A stretch of 64,000 nt of DNA from Nguyenibacter vanlangensis (GCF_038719015.1 NZ_CP152276.1:382001-446000), one strand, 5' to 3'. Positions 16,851-26,624 are shown, counted from the first letter of the stretch. A program made the numbers and translations. Notes: generated from the sequence alone by a model not told the origin.

Positions 16851-18479
16851 ATGGGATCCGACACTGGAACCATAATCGCCGCCGACACGGTGTCCGCAGA
16901 CACGGCGCTCTATGATCTGCTGATCGTGGGCGGCGGCATCAACGGCGCGGGCATCGCGCGCGATGCGGCTGGGCGCGGGGCCTCGGTGCTGCTGGTGGAG
17001 CAGCATGACCTGGCCAACCACACGTCATCGGCCAGCACCAAGCTGATCCACGGCGGCCTGCGCTACCTGGAATATTACGAATTCCGCCTGGTGCGCGAAG
17101 CGTTGATGGAGCGCGAGCGGCTGCTGCGCATCGCCCCGCACATCATCTGGCCGCTGTCTTTCGTCCTGCCGCATTCGCGCCTGGTGCGGCCGGCCTGGAT
17201 GCTGCGGCTGGGCCTTTTCCTGTACGATCATCTCGGCGGGCATCTGGGCGGGCGCATGACCCTGCCGCGCTCGCGCGCCGTCCGGCTGCACGACGATCCG
17301 GCGGGCCTGCCGCTGCGCGACGAATACCGGCGCGGCTTCATCTATTCCGACGGATGGGTGCAGGACAGCCGACTGGTGGTGCTGAATGCGATGGATGCGC
17401 GCGCCCGTGGCGCGGAGATCCGCACGCGCACCACCCTGGTCAGGGCCCGCCGCGCCGGCACGGTGTGGGAGGCCGAGCTGGCCGACGCGCGGGGCGGGCC
17501 GGTCCGCACGGTGCGCGCGCGTGCCCTGGTCAACGCCGCCGGGCCCTGGGTCGACCGCGTGTTGCGCGACCGGCTGGGCGTCGCGACCACCAAGCATGTG
17601 CGCATGGTCAAGGGCAGCCATATCGTGGTGCCGCGCCAGTTCGACGGAGAACAGGCCTATATCCTGCAGAATCCCGACCGGCGCATCGTCTTCGTCATCC
17701 CGTACGAGCAGGATTTCACCCTGATCGGCACCACGGACGTGCCCTGGACGTCCGATCCGGGCCAGGTCGAGATCTCGCCCGAGGAAATCCGCTATCTGTG
17801 CGACAGCGTGAACCGCTATTTCCACAAGCCGATCGCGCCGTCCGATGTCGTCTGGTCCTATGCGGGCGTCCGGCCGCTCTATGACGACGCGGCGCAGAAT
17901 GCGTCGGCGGTCACGCGCGACTATGTGCTGGATGTCGACGTCCCGGACGATGCTTCAGGCGCCACTCCGGGCGGCGCCCCCCTGCTGTCGATCTTCGGCG
18001 GCAAGATCACGACCTATCGCCGCCTGGCCGAACACGCGCTGGAAAAGCTGGCGCCGTACCTGCCCGTGGTGACGGGCGCGGGGTGGACGGCCGATCAGCC
18101 GCTGCCGGGGGGCGATCTGGGGCCGGGCGGTTTCGATGCTGTATTGGAGCGACTGCGCGCCGACGCGCCCTTCCTGCCGGAACGGACGGCCTGGCGGCTG
18201 GCGCGCAATTACGGCACGCGTGCCTGGGCCATCATCGGCGACGCGCGCCAGATGGCCGATCTGGGCGAGGAATTCGGCGCCGGACTGACGGCGCGCGAGG
18301 TGGATTATCTGCTCCGCGAGGAATGGGCGGAGACGGCCGACGACATCCTGTGGCGCCGCTCGCGCCTGGGCCTGCATGTCGGCCGCGACGACGCCGCCCG
18401 GCTGGAGCGATATGTGAACGCGCGCCGGACCGGCGCGCCAGGACCGTCCGGACAGGCGCCGATCGCGATGGCAAGCTGA
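16851..18479 (+). CDS. glpD: Glycerol-3-phosphate dehydrogenase (quinone-linked, aerobic type)
   Basis: GlpD oxidises glycerol 3-phosphate to dihydroxyacetone phosphate at the inner membrane and passes the electrons to ubiquinone. The 542-residue protein has the FAD-binding motif LLIVGGGINGAG (about residues 23-34), SSASTKLIHGGLRYLEYYEFRLVREALMER in pattern, and a C-terminal helical domain typical of GlpD. The start at 16851 is supported by GAGGAGAA directly upstream. A GlpR operator overlaps its promoter region. glpF and glpK follow on the same strand, so it opens a glycerol catabolic unit. Confidence 0.95.
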   Translation: MGSDTGTIIAADTVSADTALYDLLIVGGGINGAGIARDAAGRGASVLLVEQHDLANHTSSASTKLIHGGLRYLEYYEFRLVREALMERERLLRIAPHIIWPLSFVLPHSRLVRPAWMLRLGLFLYDHLGGHLGGRMTLPRSRAVRLHDDPAGLPLRDEYRRGFIYSDGWVQDSRLVVLNAMDARARGAEIRTRTTLVRARRAGTVWEAELADARGGPVRTVRARALVNAAGPWVDRVLRDRLGVATTKHVRMVKGSHIVVPRQFDGEQAYILQNPDRRIVFVIPYEQDFTLIGTTDVPWTSDPGQVEISPEEIRYLCDSVNRYFHKPIAPSDVVWSYAGVRPLYDDAAQNASAVTRDYVLDVDVPDDASGATPGGAPLLSIFGGKITTYRRLAEHALEKLAPYLPVVTGAGWTADQPLPGGDLGPGGFDAVLERLRADAPFLPERTAWRLARNYGTRAWAIIGDARQMADLGEEFGAGLTAREVDYLLREEWAETADDILWRRSRLGLHVGRDDAARLERYVNARRTGAPGPSGQAPIAMAS

Positions 18480-18546
18480 ACGCCCCGCGGCGCGCTGCCG
18501 CCCGAACGCGACATTTCCCCGACAACAACGGAAAAGAAGCGGGAAC

Positions 18547-19437
18547 ATGTTCAAGGACAGGCAATTCGTCGGAGAGCTGATCTCCGAATTCATCGCGGTC
18601 TTCATCATCGTCCTGATCGGTGATGCCGTGGCGGGAATGTATTTCCTCTACGATCCCAGTCCCTATCGCACCGCCTATTGGGGCGTGTGCATCGTCTGGG
18701 GGCTGGCGGTCATGATCGCCATCTACGTCACCGGGGCGGTGTCCGGCACGCACGCCAACCCGGCGGTCACGCTGGCGCTTGCGCTCTATCGGGGTTTTCC
18801 CTGGCGCAAGGTGCTGCCGTACAACGCAGCCCAGATCCTGGGCGGCGTGGCCGGAGCGGCGATCGTCTACGTGCTCTATGCGCCGGTGATCGACCATTAC
18901 AACATGCTGCATCATTTCGACCGCATGCATGACGGCGGCGCGGCGGGCGTGTTCTTCACCCATCCCGGCGAGGCCATCACCCCGCTGCACGCCCTGGTCG
19001 ACGAGATCATCCTGACCGCGATGCTGCTGCTGGGGATCTTCGCGGTCACGTCCGAATACAATACCCAGGCGCCGCAGGCGAATTCCGGCGCGCTGATCAT
19101 CGGCCTGCTGGTCGCGGCGCTGGGCGGCTGCGCGGGATATCTCGAAGCCTGGGCGCTGAACCCGGCGCGCGATTTCGGGCCGCGCCTGTTCTGCTTCCTG
19201 GCCGGCTGGGGGCCGACGGCCCTGCCGTCGCCGGGCCATTACTGGTGGGTGCCGATCGTCGGTCCCCTGGTGGGCGGCGTGATCGGGGGCGGGGCGTTCC
19301 AGTTCCTCGTGCTGCCCTACATGCCCCGGCGCCGTCCGCCCAGCCAGATCGAATCCGGCCCCGGCGAACCCGCGAAGGTCGAACCCTTCCCCAGCCCGGA
19401 CGCCGCCCCGCCGCCTTATATCGCCGCGCGCCGCTGA
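18547..19437 (+). CDS. glpF: Glycerol facilitator (aquaglyceroporin)
   Basis: GlpF is a channel that lets glycerol diffuse through the inner membrane. The 296-residue protein has the two NPA boxes of the MIP family, HANPAV (NPA at 71-73) and LNPARD (NPA at 205-207). The Asp209 after the second box is the mark of glycerol-permeable channels rather than water-only ones. About six to eight hydrophobic segments cover residues 8-270; a proline-rich cytoplasmic tail of about 30 residues follows. It lies 67 bases after glpD and 31 bases before glpK, matching import plus trapping of glycerol. Confidence 0.95.
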   Translation: MFKDRQFVGELISEFIAVFIIVLIGDAVAGMYFLYDPSPYRTAYWGVCIVWGLAVMIAIYVTGAVSGTHANPAVTLALALYRGFPWRKVLPYNAAQILGGVAGAAIVYVLYAPVIDHYNMLHHFDRMHDGGAAGVFFTHPGEAITPLHALVDEIILTAMLLLGIFAVTSEYNTQAPQANSGALIIGLLVAALGGCAGYLEAWALNPARDFGPRLFCFLAGWGPTALPSPGHYWWVPIVGPLVGGVIGGGAFQFLVLPYMPRRRPPSQIESGPGEPAKVEPFPSPDAAPPPYIAARR

Positions 19438-19468
19438 CACCGACGAAGCCAAGTCAGGAGCAAGACAT

Positions 19469-20974
19469 ATGAACGACAAGACCACAGTCCTGGCGATCGA
19501 CCAGGGAACGACGTCCACCCGCAGCATCCTGTTCGACCGCGATGCCGAGGAACTGGCTTCCAGCCGCCGCGAATTCGCCCAGCACTACCCCGACCATGGT
19601 TGGGTCGAGCATGATGCCGACGAGATCTGGCGCGATACGCTGGCCACGGCGCGCGAAACGATCGAGCAGGGCGGCGGCGCGGGGTCGATCGCCGCGCTGG
19701 GCATCACCAACCAGCGCGAGACGATCGTGGTATGGGACCGCGCGACCGGCGCGCCGATCCATCGGGCCATCGTCTGGCAGGATCGCCGCACCGCGCCGAT
19801 GTGCGTCCGGATGCGTCAGGAAGGGCACGAGGACCTGGTGCGCCAGCGTACCGGCCTGCTGCTCGATCCGTATTTTTCGGCGACCAAGCTGGCCTGGATC
19901 CTCGATAACGTCCCGGGCGCCCGCCGCGATGCCGAAGCGGGAAAGCTGGCCTTCGGCACCATCGACTCCTTCCTGCTGTGGCGCCTGACCGGCGGCCGCG
20001 TCCATGCCACGGACGTCACGAATGCGTCGCGCACCCTGCTGTTCGATATCCACCGCCAGGTCTGGGACGACGATCTGCTGCGTCTGTTCGATATCCCGCC
20101 CGCGCTGCTGCCCCAGGTGCGCAGCAACAGCGAGATCTATGGCGAAACCGATCCCGCCTTGTTCGGGCGGGCAATTCCGGTCGCGGGCATGGCGGGCGAC
20201 CAGCAGGCGGCCCTGGTCGGGCAGGCCTGCTTCCGGCCCGGCATGGCCAAGGCGACCTACGGCACTGGCTGCTTCGTCCTGCTCAATACCGGCGAAGCCG
20301 CGGTACAGTCGGCCAATCGCATGCTGACCACGATCGGCTATCGCATCGGCAACCGCACGGTCTACGCGCTGGAAGGCGCGATCTTCGTCGCCGGGGCCGC
20401 GATCAAATGGCTGCGCGACGGACTGCACCTGATCACCCATGCCTCGCAGACCGACGATCTGGCCACCCGGATACCGCACAGCCACGGCGTCTATATGGTG
20501 CCGGGCTTCGTCGGACTGGGCGCGCCGCACTGGGATCCCGAGGCGCGCGGGCTGATCTGCGGCCTGACCCTGGACGCCACGGCCGCGCACATCGCCCGCG
20601 CGGCGCTGGAATCGGTGGCCTATCAGACCTACGACCTGATGGCGGCGATGGCCCGGGATGGCGGCGGGGCGGTGACGACATTGCGCGTCGATGGCGGTAT
20701 GGCGGCCAATGACTGGTTCTGCCAGTTCCTGGCGGACATCCTGCAGGCCCGGGTCGAACGGCCCCGCCATCTCGAAACCACGGCGACCGGGGCCGCCTAT
20801 CTGGCCGGCCTGGCGACCGGGGTCTGGACCGATCTGGACGATGTCGCCGCCCGCTGGGCCCGCGGCCGCGTCTTCGACGCCGCGATGGACGCCACCCAGC
20901 GCGAGACGATGCTGAAAGGCTGGCAGCAGGCGGTGCGCCGCACCCTGACCAGCACGTTTGCCGCCGCGGCCTGA
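19469..20974 (+). CDS. glpK: Glycerol kinase
   Basis: GlpK phosphorylates glycerol with ATP to glycerol 3-phosphate, which traps it in the cell and also produces the GlpR inducer. The 501-residue product is a FGGY-family kinase of normal length. It starts [17 protein letters not shown] and has [30 protein letters not shown] and [14 protein letters not shown] as conserved blocks, then the C-terminal [16 protein letters not shown]. An AGGAG ribosome site lies upstream. The gene closes the glpD-glpF-glpK unit and ends facing the pcuC-like gene across a GC-rich hairpin. Confidence 0.96.
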   Translation: MNDKTTVLAIDQGTTSTRSILFDRDAEELASSRREFAQHYPDHGWVEHDADEIWRDTLATARETIEQGGGAGSIAALGITNQRETIVVWDRATGAPIHRAIVWQDRRTAPMCVRMRQEGHEDLVRQRTGLLLDPYFSATKLAWILDNVPGARRDAEAGKLAFGTIDSFLLWRLTGGRVHATDVTNASRTLLFDIHRQVWDDDLLRLFDIPPALLPQVRSNSEIYGETDPALFGRAIPVAGMAGDQQAALVGQACFRPGMAKATYGTGCFVLLNTGEAAVQSANRMLTTIGYRIGNRTVYALEGAIFVAGAAIKWLRDGLHLITHASQTDDLATRIPHSHGVYMVPGFVGLGAPHWDPEARGLICGLTLDATAAHIARAALESVAYQTYDLMAAMARDGGGAVTTLRVDGGMAANDWFCQFLADILQARVERPRHLETTATGAAYLAGLATGVWTDLDDVAARWARGRVFDAAMDATQRETMLKGWQQAVRRTLTSTFAAAA

Positions 20975-20980
20975 GGACGT

Positions 20981-21028
20981 GCCGGCCCGCGGCCCGCGAC
21001 GGGAAAACGCCGCGCGGGCCGCGTCGGC
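20981..21028. terminator. GC-rich hairpin between convergent glpK and copper-protein genes
   Basis: Two arms holding CGCGGCCCGCG and CGCGGGCCGCG are perfectly complementary over 11 bases, extended by GCCG/CGGC at the ends after small bulges. The hairpin starts seven bases after the glpK stop and ends 10 bases before the stop of the opposite gene. No T-run follows on either strand, so a termination role is inferred from its position between converging genes. Confidence 0.45.
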
Positions 21029-21038
21029 AGGGGCCGTG

Positions 21039-21560
21039 CTACGGCGTCGCGTCGGTCTGGTCTGGGTTGGGCCGGATATCGAACGGCACGGTTCGCGTCG
21101 TGCCTCCCAGGAAATGAAACGTCACCGGAATGCGCCGTCCGGGCTGCACGCTGTCGTCATACCCGCTGCAGATCAGGTGATACCCGCCCGGCGGAAAGAC
21201 CAGGACCGTCTGCGCCGGCAGCGCCAGATGGTCGAACAGCGCCGCGGTCTCCCCGGTGCTTTCCTGCTCTGTATGGTGGGCATACAGGGCATGGCAGGCC
21301 GGCGCGGTTACTCCGTTCAGCAGATGGGCGTCCTTGCCGCGATTTTCGATGGTGAAATAGCCGGTGGCGATTCGGCGGTCGGGCTGCAGGATCTGCATCC
21401 AGCTATCGCGTATGTCGATATCGGCGCCGGCGTCGGCCTGTCCAGGGGGGGGCTGTCCCGGCACCGCCGGCGAGGGGGCGTCTGCCGCCAGGGCCGGCCG
21501 GGCACCAACGGTACCCGCCAGGGCCAGCATTCCGACCAGCAGCGCGCGTCGCGTCATCAT
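21039..21560 (-). CDS. PCu(A)C-like periplasmic copper protein
   Basis: PCu(A)C proteins carry Cu(I) in the periplasm for cytochrome oxidase assembly. This 173-residue product has a signal peptide (MMTRRALLVGMLALAGTVGARPALAA), a proline-rich stretch and then the cupredoxin-like domain with GYFTIENRGKDAHLLNGV and LPAQTVLVFPPGGYHLICSGY. The fold pattern fits. However, the Met residues of the canonical copper site (His/Met-X10-Met and HxM) are absent; the positions read H95-H96 and H128-L129-I130. It may be a degenerate or differently liganded member. AAGGA lies just before the paired ATGs. No oxidase gene is close by. Confidence 0.75.
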   Translation of the reverse strand: MMTRRALLVGMLALAGTVGARPALAADAPSPAVPGQPPPGQADAGADIDIRDSWMQILQPDRRIATGYFTIENRGKDAHLLNGVTAPACHALYAHHTEQESTGETAALFDHLALPAQTVLVFPPGGYHLICSGYDDSVQPGRRIPVTFHFLGGTTRTVPFDIRPNPDQTDATP

Positions 21561-21590
21561 GGGGTCCTTGCCTGTTTGTTCGCTGCGACG

Positions 21591-21614
21591 TTACCAGCAG
21601 GAATATTACCAGCA
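21591..21614. repeat. Short direct repeat TTACCAGCA
   Basis: TTACCAGCA occurs at 21591-21599 and again at 21606-21614, a spacing of 15 bases. It lies 31-54 bases upstream of the copper-protein start codon, in the divergent interval with nrdR. It could be a paired binding site for a regulator or a small duplication. No matching regulator is known to me. Confidence 0.3.
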
Positions 21615-21805
21615 AGCCTGAGTCGCCGAAAACCGGGCGATCGCACGTCCGGGCTTGCGCCCGGGCGATTTCATGCGCATTTCGTGCGGGCTACGCGCCG
21701 GGGCACGATTGGCGGCGGATTCCGCCACATGTTCCGCGATGACGAACTCGGGCGCCCGTCGGACAGCCGGCACGCGCCGCAACGCCGGTTGGGAAGCCCG
21801 CACGC

Positions 21806-22354
21806 ATGCGATGCCCTTTTTGTGGTCACGAGGACACCCAGGTAAAGGACAGCCGTCCGCACGAGGACGGAACCGCGATTCGCCGTCGCCGTATCTGCGC
21901 GTCCTGCAGCCAGCGCTTTACCACCATCGAGCGGGTGCAACTGCGCGACCTGTATGTCGTCAAGGCCGACGGGCGCAGGGTGCCGTTCGAGCGCGACAAG
22001 CTGGCGCGCTCGATCCGCGTGGCCCTGCGCAAGCGCCCGGTGGACGAAGACCGGATCGACCGCATCGTCAACGGCCTGGTGCGCCAGTTGGAGGCATCGG
22101 GCGAGACGGACATCGCATCGCGCGACATCGGCAAGCTGGTGATGGACACGCTGCGCGAGGTCGATATCGTGGCCTATATCCGCTTTGCCAGCGTGCATTG
22201 GGATTTCCGTGAAACCAAGGATTTCGCGGCGATCCTGGAATCGATCCCGGTCGGCCCGGGCGAGGAGCGGCCGGCCGCGATCAGGGTCCCGGCCGCCGAT
22301 TCCGGCGCTGCGGTCGCCTCGGGCTATGGACCTGACGGCATAAAGAGGCGATGA
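21806..22354 (+). CDS. nrdR: Transcriptional repressor NrdR
   Basis: NrdR represses ribonucleotide reductase genes according to the bound ATP or dATP. The 182-residue protein has an N-terminal zinc ribbon (C3, C6, C31, C34 in MRCPFCG and CASCSQRF), followed by the ATP-cone domain ([31 protein letters not shown]) and RFASVHWDF. The C-terminal extension after residue 145 is low in complexity and somewhat longer than usual. It opens an nrdR-nusB-thiL cluster on the plus strand, with 40 bases before nusB. Confidence 0.95.
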   Translation: MRCPFCGHEDTQVKDSRPHEDGTAIRRRRICASCSQRFTTIERVQLRDLYVVKADGRRVPFERDKLARSIRVALRKRPVDEDRIDRIVNGLVRQLEASGETDIASRDIGKLVMDTLREVDIVAYIRFASVHWDFRETKDFAAILESIPVGPGEERPAAIRVPAADSGAAVASGYGPDGIKRR

Positions 22355-22394
22355 AGCCGCCTTTCACGGATCAGCGGCAGCAGGAGACAGGCCC

Positions 22395-22943
22395 ATGAGC
22401 GGCGTACAGGACGAAGACGGCACACGCCACAAGCCCCGGTCGCGCACCGCGTCGCGCGTGGCGGTCGTGCAGGCGCTGTTCCAGATCGAGCAGGCCGACG
22501 ACGCGCCCGAGACGGTGATCGCGCAGTTCCTGCGCCATCGGCTGGGACGCGTGCCCGGCGATCAGGCGGAAGATTATGAAGACGGTACGGTGCCCGAGGC
22601 CGATGCGAAATTGTTCGAGCAGGTCGCCCGCTCGGCCGTCGCCCGGCGCGAGCAGGTCGATGCGCTGATCGTCGACGTGCTGCCGTCATCCTGGCCGTTC
22701 GCACGGCTCGACCCGGTGCTACGCGCGCTGCTGCGGGCCGCCGGCGCCGAACTGGCGGTGGTCGAGGGCGTGCCGACCCGCGTCGTGATCAACGAATATC
22801 TCGACATCGCCCATGGGTTCTTTTCGGGAGACGAGCCGAAGATGGTCAACGGCGTGCTCGACGCGCTGGCCCGCCGCCTGCGCACTGCCGCGCCCGCCGC
22901 CAGCACGTCCGCCGACAACGCGCCGGAAGCCGAAGAGGCCTGA
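22395..22943 (+). CDS. nusB: Transcription antitermination factor NusB
   Basis: NusB binds boxA RNA with NusE (S10) to prevent early termination in rRNA operons. The 182-residue all-helical protein shows SRVAVVQALFQIEQAD near the N-terminus and the C-terminal signature VEGVPTRVVINEYLDIAHGFFSGDEPKMVNGVLDALARRL in pattern. The acidic insertion at about residues 55-65 and a polar tail after about residue 165 are small additions to the usual fold. It lies between nrdR and thiL, 17 bases before the latter. Confidence 0.94.
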   Translation: MSGVQDEDGTRHKPRSRTASRVAVVQALFQIEQADDAPETVIAQFLRHRLGRVPGDQAEDYEDGTVPEADAKLFEQVARSAVARREQVDALIVDVLPSSWPFARLDPVLRALLRAAGAELAVVEGVPTRVVINEYLDIAHGFFSGDEPKMVNGVLDALARRLRTAAPAASTSADNAPEAEEA

Positions 22944-22960
22944 CCGGGCGGCGCTCCCCA

Positions 22961-23944
22961 ATGCCCAACCAACCATCCGATCCTCCAACCCCCGATGCGT
23001 TGCCGCCCGAATTCGGATTCATCAGGCGGCATTTCCGTACCCTTGCGGGCGAGGGGGCGTTGGGCCTGACCGACGACGCGGCGTTGCTGCGCGCGCCGGC
23101 AGGACGCGAACTGGTCGTCGCGGTCGATACGATGGTCGAGGGCGTGCATTTCCTGCCGGACGACCCGGCCGATACGGTGGGGCGCAAGCTGCTGCGCTGC
23201 AACCTGTCCGACCTGGCGGCAATGGATGCGGCCCCCCTGGGCTATCTGCTGTCGGTCACCAAGCCTCCGGCACGGGACGAGGCCTGGTTCGCCGCCTTCG
23301 CCGAAGGGTTGCATGCCGACCAGGCGCTGTACGGGCTCAGCCTGCTCGGCGGCGACACCACGGCGACGTCCGGCCCCCTGGTCCTGTCGCTGACCATCCT
23401 GGGCCATGTGGCGCCGGGCGGGGCGCTGCGCCGCAACGGCGCGCGCGACGGCGATGGAATCTGGATCACGGGCACGATCGGCGATGGCGCGCTCGGCTTG
23501 CGGGCGCTGCGCGGCGAACTGGCCGATCCCAGCGGTTTCCTGGCCCGCCGCTACCGCCTGCCCGAGCCCCGTCTGGGGCTGGGGTTGGGCGGCATCGCCC
23601 GGGCGGCGATGGATGTCTCGGACGGGCTGGTGCAGGATCTGGGCCACCTGGCGCGCGAAAGCGGTGTCGGCGCCCGGATCGACGCCGCATCCGTGCCCCT
23701 GTCGGAGGCCGCCCGCCAAGCGGGGCCGGACTGGCTGGCCACCTGCCTGACGGGCGGCGACGACTACGAATTGCTGCTCGCCGTCCCACCGGCGCACGAC
23801 GACGCATTGCGCCGGGCCGCCGCCGCGCGCGGCGTGGCCGTGACCCGGATCGGCCGGTTCGACCGGACCATCTCCGGCGTCACGGTCCAGGGCCCGTCAG
23901 GCGAGACCATGGCATTCGCCCGTACGGGATGGAGCCATTTGTAA
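22961..23944 (+). CDS. thiL: Thiamine-monophosphate kinase
   Basis: ThiL phosphorylates thiamine monophosphate to the active cofactor thiamine pyrophosphate. The 327-residue protein belongs to the PurM/ThiL fold: LTDDAALLRAPAGRELVVAVDTMVEGVHFLP near the N-terminus binds metal and ATP through Asp residues, followed by LRCNLSDLAAMDAAPLGYLLS, GGDTTATSGPL and AMDVSDGLVQDLGHLAR. The length is normal. It completes the nrdR-nusB-thiL run. The thiazole-pathway genes lie about 30 kb away at 53779-56377, so the thiamine genes of this window are split over two loci. Confidence 0.95.
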   Translation: MPNQPSDPPTPDALPPEFGFIRRHFRTLAGEGALGLTDDAALLRAPAGRELVVAVDTMVEGVHFLPDDPADTVGRKLLRCNLSDLAAMDAAPLGYLLSVTKPPARDEAWFAAFAEGLHADQALYGLSLLGGDTTATSGPLVLSLTILGHVAPGGALRRNGARDGDGIWITGTIGDGALGLRALRGELADPSGFLARRYRLPEPRLGLGLGGIARAAMDVSDGLVQDLGHLARESGVGARIDAASVPLSEAARQAGPDWLATCLTGGDDYELLLAVPPAHDDALRRAAAARGVAVTRIGRFDRTISGVTVQGPSGETMAFARTGWSHL

Positions 23945-23981
23945 GAGACTGCCTCAATGGCCCCGCTGATGGCGCATGCAG

Positions 23982-24005
23982 GCTGGCGGCCGAACGGCGG
24001 CCAGC
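23982..24005. terminator. Hairpin after thiL
   Basis: GCTGGC and GCCAGC are perfectly complementary and can enclose a further CC/GG step around GAAC. The hairpin lies 38 bases after the thiL stop. There is no T-run directly after it, so it is only a candidate Rho-independent terminator or an mRNA-stabilising end. Confidence 0.35.
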
Positions 24006-24205
24006 GGGCGTGCTCAAAACGGCAACGGATTGATGTTTCTTTTATCCTTGAGGTAACGGCCGCGCCTCCATAATTTCGGCCACAAACCGGTCCGGGAGGC
24101 GATCATTCGTCTTTCGCAGTAAAAAGGTCTATCAGGCTCCCCCGTTTCGGCATCATGCATGGCGCGAACCGGACGCGCGAAGGACGAAATGAAAAGGATC
24201 GAGGA

Positions 24206-26593
24206 ATGACGTATCTCTCCCGCATGCCGGGACTGCGGGGCCGGTTGCAGGCCATGACCTGCCTGGCCGGCATGTTCTGTATCGCCACGGCGCCCCACCA
24301 GGGCGCGCACGCCGCAACCGGCCAGCAAGACCGTCATGCCTCGACCACCCGCCGGACCGCAACCGGCACGACCCCGACCGCTGCGCCACAGGTCCCCGCC
24401 GCTTCCTCGCGCGCCGCGACGGCGGAAGACATCTCGGTCACTTCGTCCCGGCAGGCGCTGAACGGGGGCGGCGGCATGATGCGTCTGGAGACGGCACCGC
24501 ACACCGTGCAGACCGTCGCGAAGGAATATATCGACATGCGCGCGCCGACCAGCACGGCGTTGGACCTGATCAAGAATTTGCCCAGCCTCAGCGTCTCGAC
24601 CCCCGACACCGCCGGCATGCAGGGCGGCATGATCCAGGTGCGCGGCCTGACCGACCTGGACATGGGGCTGATGGTCGACGGCGCCCCAGCGGCGGCGGCC
24701 AAATACATGGCCGAGGACATCGATTCCGAGAACCTGGAAGAAGTCAACGTCACCCCCGGCAGTTCGGGGACCGACCTGCCCGTCATGTCCGCCGCCGCCG
24801 GCGTGATGGACGAGCGCAGCCACGCGGCGGCGCACCAGTTCGGCGGGCTGATGGATTTCTCCTACGGCACCAACAATCTGTCGCGCGAGTTCCTGCGCCT
24901 GGAATCGGGCGAGATCGGCAATAGCGGCGTGCGCAGCTACCTCTCGTTCTCCAACACCCACAGCCGGTCGTGGATGGGATCGGGCATCAACGAACGCCGC
25001 CACCTGGATTTCGGTATCCAGAAGGACTTGCAGAACGGTTCGACCGCCAAGGTGTTCCTGTCGTGGAACAACGAGAACTTCACCATCGACAACTACCCGA
25101 CCGCGCAGGAATTCTACCGGTACAAGCACACCGGCCAGGGCTGGGGGCGCTCGGACGATCCCAGGAACGACAATTACTGGCAGAACAGCAAGGATCACTG
25201 GAACCAGGTCTTCCTGACCGCGCCGCTGCACCTTGTCCTGCCCGCACGCCTCAGCTTCGACCTGCAACCCTATTTCAGCTTTGGCCAGGGCTGGGATGCC
25301 GCACCCGCCAACCCCATCTCCAACGACGACGGCACGCCCTACAGCGGCCCGAACCAGACCAGCTTCTTTCTGCAGAACGACACCCGGCAGGTGGGCGCCG
25401 TCGCCAAGCTGAGCTACCAGATCGACCCGCACAACGTATTGTCGCTCGGCTACTGGTACGAGAACAACTATACGAACCAGTCCTATCCCGGCGGCAACAC
25501 CAGGGCGGACGGCACGCCGCCCAGCCCGTGGTATCTGTACAAGACCGGTGCCTTCACGTTCGGCCAGAACGCGGGGTATGAGATCCATTCGCTGTTCATC
25601 CAGGATACCGCGAAATATCTGCAAGACCGGCTGGTGATTCACGCGGGCTTCAAGTTCGCCATGATCAATAGCTGGACCGCCAGCTTTGCCAACATCGACG
25701 GCAGCAAGGTGAAGGGCTCGGTCTGCGACGACAGCGACAATTTCCAGCATTGCAGCAACAATCGGACCGAGCCGCTGCCGCAACTGTCGATCGGCTACAC
25801 GTTCAACGAGCATCACCAGATCTACGTCAACGCCGAGGGCGATTACCGCCAGCCCAGCGCAGTGGATATGGGCTGGCTGCCGTCCGGCCCCAACTTCCTG
25901 AAGAACCAGTATTCCATCAAGGAAGAACTGGGATACCGCTATCACGACAAATACATCATCGCCGACCTGGCGCTGTTCAACTACAACGTCACGAACCGCA
26001 TCGTGGACCAGTATGTGGGCATGAACAGCTTCTCGCCCATGTCGATCGGGAACCAGACGATGCGCGGTTTCGACGTCATGGTGTCCGGCCGCTCCATCCA
26101 CGGTTTCAGCCCCTATGCGTCCTTCGAGTATCTGCACGCGACGCAGGACAGCAACGTGATGGACCCGTATACCAATACGCTGATCCATTCGAAGGGCACG
26201 CAGGCGGTGATGGCGCCGCACGTGATGGCGAATTTCGGCCTGACTTATACCCACAAGGGCTTCTTTGCCAACGGCAGCCTACATTACAGCGGCCCGCAAT
26301 CGGTCAGTATCGCCGGTGACCAGCGCATGCCGGGCTATGTGACGGACACGCTGTCTCTGGGCTATCACTTCCCGGCGTTCCTGTTCGCGAAATCGCCGAC
26401 CTTCCGCCTGAATTTCACGAATCTGACCGGATCGATCGTCCGCACCGGCGCCCTGGGCGTGGTCTATCGCGGCAGCGACCTGAACAGCCACTATGTCTAT
26501 AGCGGCAGCATGCCTCCCACTCTGGGCTACGGCAATTCCTTCATGGTCGAACCCCGCTTCAGCATGACGGGCACCGTTTCGACCGCTTTCTGA
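24206..26593 (+). CDS. TonB-dependent outer-membrane receptor
   Basis: This 795-residue protein is a TonB-dependent receptor that imports a scarce ligand across the outer membrane. It has a signal peptide (cleavage expected after HAA at about residue 37), a low-complexity Thr/Ala linker, and a TonB-box-like EDISVTSSR. The plug contains TALDLIKNLPSLSV, GGMIQVRGLTDLDMGLMVDG and then a long beta-barrel rich in aromatic residues, ending in Phe as outer-membrane proteins do. The start at 24206 is supported by AAGGA at 24194-24198. No siderophore, cobalamin or sugar-uptake gene adjoins it, so the ligand is unknown. It stands alone between thiL and a convergent gene. Confidence 0.88.
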   Translation: MTYLSRMPGLRGRLQAMTCLAGMFCIATAPHQGAHAATGQQDRHASTTRRTATGTTPTAAPQVPAASSRAATAEDISVTSSRQALNGGGGMMRLETAPHTVQTVAKEYIDMRAPTSTALDLIKNLPSLSVSTPDTAGMQGGMIQVRGLTDLDMGLMVDGAPAAAAKYMAEDIDSENLEEVNVTPGSSGTDLPVMSAAAGVMDERSHAAAHQFGGLMDFSYGTNNLSREFLRLESGEIGNSGVRSYLSFSNTHSRSWMGSGINERRHLDFGIQKDLQNGSTAKVFLSWNNENFTIDNYPTAQEFYRYKHTGQGWGRSDDPRNDNYWQNSKDHWNQVFLTAPLHLVLPARLSFDLQPYFSFGQGWDAAPANPISNDDGTPYSGPNQTSFFLQNDTRQVGAVAKLSYQIDPHNVLSLGYWYENNYTNQSYPGGNTRADGTPPSPWYLYKTGAFTFGQNAGYEIHSLFIQDTAKYLQDRLVIHAGFKFAMINSWTASFANIDGSKVKGSVCDDSDNFQHCSNNRTEPLPQLSIGYTFNEHHQIYVNAEGDYRQPSAVDMGWLPSGPNFLKNQYSIKEELGYRYHDKYIIADLALFNYNVTNRIVDQYVGMNSFSPMSIGNQTMRGFDVMVSGRSIHGFSPYASFEYLHATQDSNVMDPYTNTLIHSKGTQAVMAPHVMANFGLTYTHKGFFANGSLHYSGPQSVSIAGDQRMPGYVTDTLSLGYHFPAFLFAKSPTFRLNFTNLTGSIVRTGALGVVYRGSDLNSHYVYSGSMPPTLGYGNSFMVEPRFSMTGTVSTAF

Positions 26594-26600
26594 TTATCCG

Positions 26601-26624
26601 GCCGGCCCCTGCCATGGGGCCGGC
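26601..26624 (+). terminator. Hairpin terminator candidate after the TonB receptor
   Basis: GCCGGCCCC and GGGGCCGGC form a perfect nine-base stem around TGCCAT, starting eight bases after the receptor stop codon. Only a short T-run (TTTT) occurs 13 bases downstream. The position supports a terminator role. Confidence 0.5.

Noticed and set aside
23945..24205. Possible insertion-sequence remnant before the TonB receptor
   Set aside because: The GAGACTGCC start resembles some element ends, but there is no matching inverted end, target duplication or transposase fragment.
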